The translations under genes and the position numbers were made by a program. Below are positions 60,281-64,000 of a stretch of 64,000 nucleotides of DNA, piece by piece. The notes beneath the pieces were generated by a model. It searched no databases and had not been told where the DNA came from. It worked only from the letters and a program-made list of their open reading frames with translations. Source of the stretch: Roseivivax sp. GX 12232 (GTDB lineage: Bacteria > Pseudomonadota > Alphaproteobacteria > Rhodobacterales > Rhodobacteraceae). Every line of letters begins with the position of its first letter. Positions within the stretch are counted from its first letter, which is position 1. The DNA lies in assembly GCF_021272185.1 (NCBI RefSeq), contig NZ_JAJSEC010000005.1, positions 186,001 through 250,000 on the forward strand, read 5' to 3'.

Positions 60281-61165
60281 TCAAGCCGCGGTCGGCGTCT
60301 GGCGCGGCAGAGACAGCATGCCCTCGATACCGAGGTTGCCGTAGATCCCCTCGGTCACCTGCCGAAGGTGGTCATTGTAGCCCTTCAGCGGCTCGGCCAT
60401 GCCGATCCGGTCTACCTCGGTGCGGAAGGGGCGCGTCGCATGCGGGGCGCCGACCACGGCAACCACTGCATCGGCCACGAGCTGCGGGTTCTGCTGCGGA
60501 TTTTCGGCCAGGAAGCCCTCGAAGCCCGCCAGCGAAGCCTCTGGCGCGCCCGCCATCTCGCCGTAGCTTCCATCGCGGTCGCGACTGGTGGGCTGCATGA
60601 GGTTGGCCATGAAGCCGGTCGGGAAGCCGCCGGGCTCGACCAGGGCCACCTCCACGCCGAAGGCAGACAGCTCGGCCCGATAGTTCTCAGACAGTGCCTC
60701 AAGCGCCCACTTCGTCGCGTTGTAGGGCCCGTAGAAGGGCAGCGCGACGCGGCCCAAGAGGCTCGAGACGTTGAGGATCAGACCCTCGCCGCGACCCCGC
60801 ATCTCCGGCACCACGGCGCGGATCATGCGCTGAACGCCGAAGAGGTTGATCTCGAAGAGGCGGCGGAAATCCTCGGCCGAGAAATTCTCCTGAAGCCCGT
60901 GGGCACCGACACCGGCATTGTTGATGAGGGCGTCGATCTGACCCAGGTGCGCGCGCGCCGCTGCCACGCCGACCTCGACTGAGGCCTCGTCGGTGACGTC
61001 GATCTCGACGATCTCGGCGCCAAGGGCCCGCAGTGCCTCGGTCGAGTCAGCGTTCCGGCCCTCGATGTCGCGCAGCGAGCCGACGACCCGGTGACCCGCC
61101 TTCAGCAGGTCCGCAACGATGAGTTTGCCAAAGCCGCTGCCGGCGCCCGTGATGAGAATGTTCAT
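60281..61165 (-). CDS. Short-chain dehydrogenase/reductase
   Basis: 294 residues. Classical SDR motifs: TGAGSGFG at the N-terminus, NNAGVGAHG, catalytic Ser in LNVSSLLGRV, and YGPYNATKWALEAL (Tyr-x-x-x-Lys). The C-terminal extension is rich in Ala/Gly. NAD(P)-dependent reduction or oxidation of an alcohol/carbonyl is expected; substrate unknown. It is divergent from a LysR regulator, its probable controller. Confidence 0.92.
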   Translation of the reverse strand: MNILITGAGSGFGKLIVADLLKAGHRVVGSLRDIEGRNADSTEALRALGAEIVEIDVTDEASVEVGVAAARAHLGQIDALINNAGVGAHGLQENFSAEDFRRLFEINLFGVQRMIRAVVPEMRGRGEGLILNVSSLLGRVALPFYGPYNATKWALEALSENYRAELSAFGVEVALVEPGGFPTGFMANLMQPTSRDRDGSYGEMAGAPEASLAGFEGFLAENPQQNPQLVADAVVAVVGAPHATRPFRTEVDRIGMAEPLKGYNDHLRQVTEGIYGNLGIEGMLSLPRQTPTAA

Positions 61166-61254
61166 GTTCGTCTCCTTGCCTCGCGCGTCCTCGCGCTGTG
61201 TTCGAAGAGATACGAGCCCTTCCGAACTCAGAACAGACGGACTATCTTGAACTC

Positions 61255-62166
61255 ATGGTTCCAGATTTTAGAACGATAGGCCTCCCTGCTCTCGTGAGCT
61301 TTCGCACCGTCGCGCGTCTTGGCGGGATTAGCGCCGCGGCGGCGCAGCTCGGTATGGCGAAGTCGGGTGTCAGCCGGCATGTCTCCCAGCTCGAAGATCA
61401 TCTTGGCGTGCGGCTTCTGGAGCGCGGCGCGCGCTCCGTCCGCCTGACCCCGGTTGGCAGACGGCTGGACGATCGCATCCGCTCGATCCTCGCGGAGATC
61501 GAGCTGCTGGGAGATATCGTGCAGGAGGAACGCGCGGGCGTGACCGGGCAGGTCACCATCGCCGCCACGCCGGAGTTCGGCGCATTGGTTGCGGCGTATC
61601 TCTTTCCCGAATTGCGCCGCCGCCACCCGGACCTCAGCCTGGTGATGCGCGCCGATTATGCCTTCGAGGACATGCAGGACCCGGGCACGGACCTCGCCAT
61701 CCGCGTCGGCAGCGTGCATGACGACCGGCTGATCGCCAAGCCGATGGGCGGGTTCCGCCGCTGGCTCGTCGCCACGCCGGAGCTTGCCGAGGCGGCGTCC
61801 CTCGAGGCTCCCGCGGACCTCGCGCAGCAGCCTTGCCTCACCTTCCGGGGCGACCGGCCCGGGGCAACCTGGCGCTTCGTCGCCGAGGATCAGGAGGCTG
61901 CCGTGGATGTCAGCGGCCCCATCGCAGTGCGCAACTTCGGTGTTCTGCTGGAACTGGCTCGCGCAGGCCAGGGCTTTGCCTTCCTGCCCGCCTTCATGCT
62001 GCGTGATGCGCTGGCCTGCGGCGCGCTGGTCCGCTGCCTGCCGGAATGGACCTCGCCGGAGGCGCCTGTCTTTCTTACCTTTCGTCCGGGCACCCGCAAC
62101 ATTGCCCGGGTGGCTGCCGTGCTGGAAGTCGCCGAGGAGATTCTGCCGGACCTCTCCAGAGAGTGA
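61255..62166 (+). CDS. LysR family transcriptional regulator
   Basis: 303 residues from ATG 61255 (MVPDFRTIGLPALVSFRTVA). HTH: LGGISAAAAQLGMAKSGVSR, then HVSQLEDHLGVRLLERGARS. The effector domain is of the CrgA/AaeR-like type. A start at 61198 is possible but adds 19 residues without family features. Divergent from the SDR operon with about 90 bp between, so it probably controls SDR and the F420-like gene. Confidence 0.92.
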   Translation: MVPDFRTIGLPALVSFRTVARLGGISAAAAQLGMAKSGVSRHVSQLEDHLGVRLLERGARSVRLTPVGRRLDDRIRSILAEIELLGDIVQEERAGVTGQVTIAATPEFGALVAAYLFPELRRRHPDLSLVMRADYAFEDMQDPGTDLAIRVGSVHDDRLIAKPMGGFRRWLVATPELAEAASLEAPADLAQQPCLTFRGDRPGATWRFVAEDQEAAVDVSGPIAVRNFGVLLELARAGQGFAFLPAFMLRDALACGALVRCLPEWTSPEAPVFLTFRPGTRNIARVAAVLEVAEEILPDLSRE

Positions 62167-62445
62167 GAGGATCACGAGGCAGAACGGTCCCCTCCCATCA
62201 CGGCGCTCGGGTTACCCTTGGCGACCCCGGCAAACACTCGAGTTTCGACAGACGACATTCCGGCAGATTCGCTGCGCGCGCCGGTAGGAAACCGGGGGGG
62301 TCCTTGATCGCACTCCGCAAGTAATCACGACCGGAGCCGCGCCACCATTGACCACCGTCCTTTGCCCGAGTAATTAAATCGGGAAATAGGTCTCGCCAGG
62401 TTCCCCCAGCCATGACCCAGGTACATCTGACGAGGGGGAACTGTC

Positions 62446-62907
62446 ATGTCGCATCTGCATTTCGGAGACCGCGGCGCATTGGTGTCGAGCCTGGGCTACT
62501 CGGATGCGGAACTGGACGCGCTGCGGATCGCGCGGCACTTCTTTCACGCCTTTTGCGAGCCAGGGAAACAAGGCTGGATCGGAGCCTTCGGGTATGCATT
62601 GCGAGCCCGGGGGCCGGATCAGGGGCCGCAATTTGCGCTGGCCACGCTCAATGCCATTCAAGCCGTCCGCCAGATCCGGCATTCGTCCTTCCGCTTCAAT
62701 TGCCCGACCTGCAAGGACTGCGCCCGATACCTCTCGGGCAATGAACGCAGCTACATGAGCGCCCTGCGGGCCGCCGTCCGGCGCGACGAGCAAGCCCTGG
62801 CCGGGCAACTCTGGTTGCTCTGCGAAAGCAACGATCCCACGAAAGCGACAGAGGCCTTCCTCACCCTCGGCAGCTTCATGCCCGCGCTGGCAGAGGCGCC
62901 GTTGTGA
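62446..62907 (+). CDS. Hypothetical protein with CxxCxxC motif
   Basis: 153 residues from ATG 62446 (GAGGGGGAACTGTC upstream). Helical, soluble, with a metal-binding-like NCPTCKDCARYLSGNERSYM near the middle and a preceding SLGYSDAELDALRIARHFFH. The cluster or metal is unknown. It precedes the imelysin gene by about 200 bp in the same direction, so an iron- or heme-related role is possible. No family is named. Confidence 0.65.
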   Translation: MSHLHFGDRGALVSSLGYSDAELDALRIARHFFHAFCEPGKQGWIGAFGYALRARGPDQGPQFALATLNAIQAVRQIRHSSFRFNCPTCKDCARYLSGNERSYMSALRAAVRRDEQALAGQLWLLCESNDPTKATEAFLTLGSFMPALAEAPL

Positions 62908-63113
62908 GCCGGGGTCGGCGTGGCTGGCCCCTGCCCGGTCGCGGGACTTGGCACCGCAGGGACCGGCGGCCCCGTCCAGGCCAGCGACAACGGGCGTCAC
63001 CAGCGGGCGAACTGCCCTTCGCTGATCCATCCAACGACCTTACTCAGCCAATTTCGAACAATCCGCCGAACCCCAAGACCGGCTGCAAAGACACCAACAG
63101 GAAGGGACGACAC

Positions 63114-64000
63114 ATGCACCTGAGACCCATCACAGCCGTCGGGCTGATTGCCATGGCCGCCTCGCCCGCGCTGGCACAGAGCAAGACCGAGGTTCTCGAC
63201 ACCTATGCAAACATCGCACAGGCCGGCTACGAGGACAGCCTGATCAAGGCGCAGGCCCTGCAGAAGGCCGTCGACGCACTGGTCGAAACCCCTTCCGCCG
63301 AGGCACTGCAGGCGGCCAGGCAAGCCTGGCTCGAAGCCCGCGTGCCCTACCAGCAGACCGAGATCTATCGTTTCGGCAATGCGATCGTCGATGACTGGGA
63401 AGGCAAGGTGAACGCCTGGCCGCTCGACGAGGGGCTGATCGACTACGTCGATGCCTCCTACGGCGGGCCGACGGATGCCAACCAGTTGGCAGCCTTGAAC
63501 GTCGTCGCAAATCCGAGCTTCAGCCTGGGTGGCAGTGAGGTGGACGCCTCCGAGATCACTCCGGACCTCCTTGAAGGCCAGCTGCACGAGGCCGGCGCGG
63601 TCGAGGCAAATGTGGCCACCGGCTATCACGCCGTGGAATTCCTGCTCTGGGGCCAGGACCTGAACGGGACCGACTACGGTTCCGGCAACCGTCCCTGGAC
63701 CGACTATTCCGCCGGGGAGGACTGCACCAACGGCAACTGCGACCGGCGCGGCGACTACCTGCAGGCGGCGACCGATCTCCTGGTCAGCGACCTTGAGTGG
63801 ATGTCCGGGCAATGGGCAGAAGGTGGCGCGGCGCGAGCCGCGGTGCTGGAGGACGAAGACGCCGGGATCAACGCGATCCTGACCGGCATGGGCTCGCTGT
63901 CTTACGGGGAACAGGCGGGCGAGCGCATGAAGCTCGGCGTCATGCTGAACGACCCCGAGGAGGAGCACGACTGTTTCTCCGACAACACCCACAACAGCCA
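63114..64000 (+). CDS. Imelysin family (M75) iron-regulated periplasmic protein, partial
   Basis: Starts at ATG 63114 (MHLRPITAVGLIAMAASPAL, AGGAAGGGACGA upstream) with a signal peptide ending near ALA|QS, and runs off the window after about 295 codons. The imelysin motif GYHAVEFLLWGQD (GxHxxE) is present, with WPLDEGLIDYVD earlier. Members bind metal and sit in iron-uptake regulons of gammaproteobacteria and alphaproteobacteria. Typical length is about 400 residues, so the C-terminal quarter is missing. Confidence 0.9.
   Translation, partial: MHLRPITAVGLIAMAASPALAQSKTEVLDTYANIAQAGYEDSLIKAQALQKAVDALVETPSAEALQAARQAWLEARVPYQQTEIYRFGNAIVDDWEGKVNAWPLDEGLIDYVDASYGGPTDANQLAALNVVANPSFSLGGSEVDASEITPDLLEGQLHEAGAVEANVATGYHAVEFLLWGQDLNGTDYGSGNRPWTDYSAGEDCTNGNCDRRGDYLQAATDLLVSDLEWMSGQWAEGGAARAAVLEDEDAGINAILTGMGSLSYGEQAGERMKLGVMLNDPEEEHDCFSDNTHNS

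Noticed and set aside
1-64000. tRNA, rRNA, CRISPR arrays or a replication origin
   Set aside because: No T-loop/cloverleaf-like segment, rRNA stretch, regularly spaced repeat array or iteron cluster was seen; a covariance-model search would be needed to be certain.

Overview
The window is GC-rich, densely coded DNA that reads as a chromosome or large replicon of a marine-type alphaproteobacterium of the Rhodobacteraceae (Roseobacter group). The grounds are the gene repertoire (TRAP and Liv-type transporters, an SqrR/BigR-type persulfide regulator, an RTX protein, imelysin), pervasive 4-bp ATGA gene overlaps and G/C-ending codons. No tRNA, rRNA or CRISPR array was seen. All assignments come from reading the sequence; no database search was possible.

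Layout, left to right. 0-4.9 kb: a racemase-dctPQM operon (minus strand) divergent from an Lrp/AsnC regulator. 5-7.1 kb: a small secreted protein and a TM2 / GYF / zinc-ribbon membrane cluster. 7.1-12.97 kb: a DJ-1-like protein with a divergent LysR gene, an ArsR-SRPBCC pair, and an Old Yellow Enzyme-type demethylase with a divergent TetR gene. 13-17.4 kb: a sulfide/persulfide operon (two YeeE/YedE halves, ETHE1-like MBL protein, rhodanese, SulP) divergent from an SqrR/BigR-like sensor whose two cysteines have the expected spacing. 17.5-24.2 kb: livGHMKF plus an acyl-CoA synthetase, probably uptake and CoA activation of a carboxylic acid. 24.2-28.5 kb: an AcoR-like regulator, a flavin monooxygenase and the stump of a butanediol-dehydrogenase-like gene.

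28.8-39 kb: a DUF1428 gene, a truncated GNAT gene, and then two complete FecBCD/E-type iron-siderophore importers. The second has a sucrase/ferredoxin-like protein as a probable ferric-siderophore reductase. No complete TonB-dependent receptor is present. 39.4-41.2 kb: a GH-A-clan-like glycosidase with a C-terminal hydrophobic anchor.

41.3-48.6 kb is accessory DNA. It holds three small orphan genes, two tyrosine recombinases overlapping by 4 bp, an upstream protein that looks like tandem excisionase-type winged helices, and a broken DUF2384 (MbcA/ParS) antitoxin gene. This three-gene recombination module is the best candidate for an undescribed system. 48.7-55.2 kb: a LacI-controlled beta-fructoside-type sugar operon (binding protein, two permeases, cytoplasmic GH68/GH32-like enzyme, UgpC/MsmK-type ATPase). 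55.2-59.6 kb is a second accessory zone: a proline-rich secreted protein, an RTX protein, a minimal tyrosine recombinase and an AAC(6')-like acetyltransferase. 59.6-62.2 kb: an F420-reductase-like protein and an SDR with a divergent LysR gene. 62.4-64 kb: a Cys-motif protein and the start of an imelysin-family iron-regulated protein that runs off the window.
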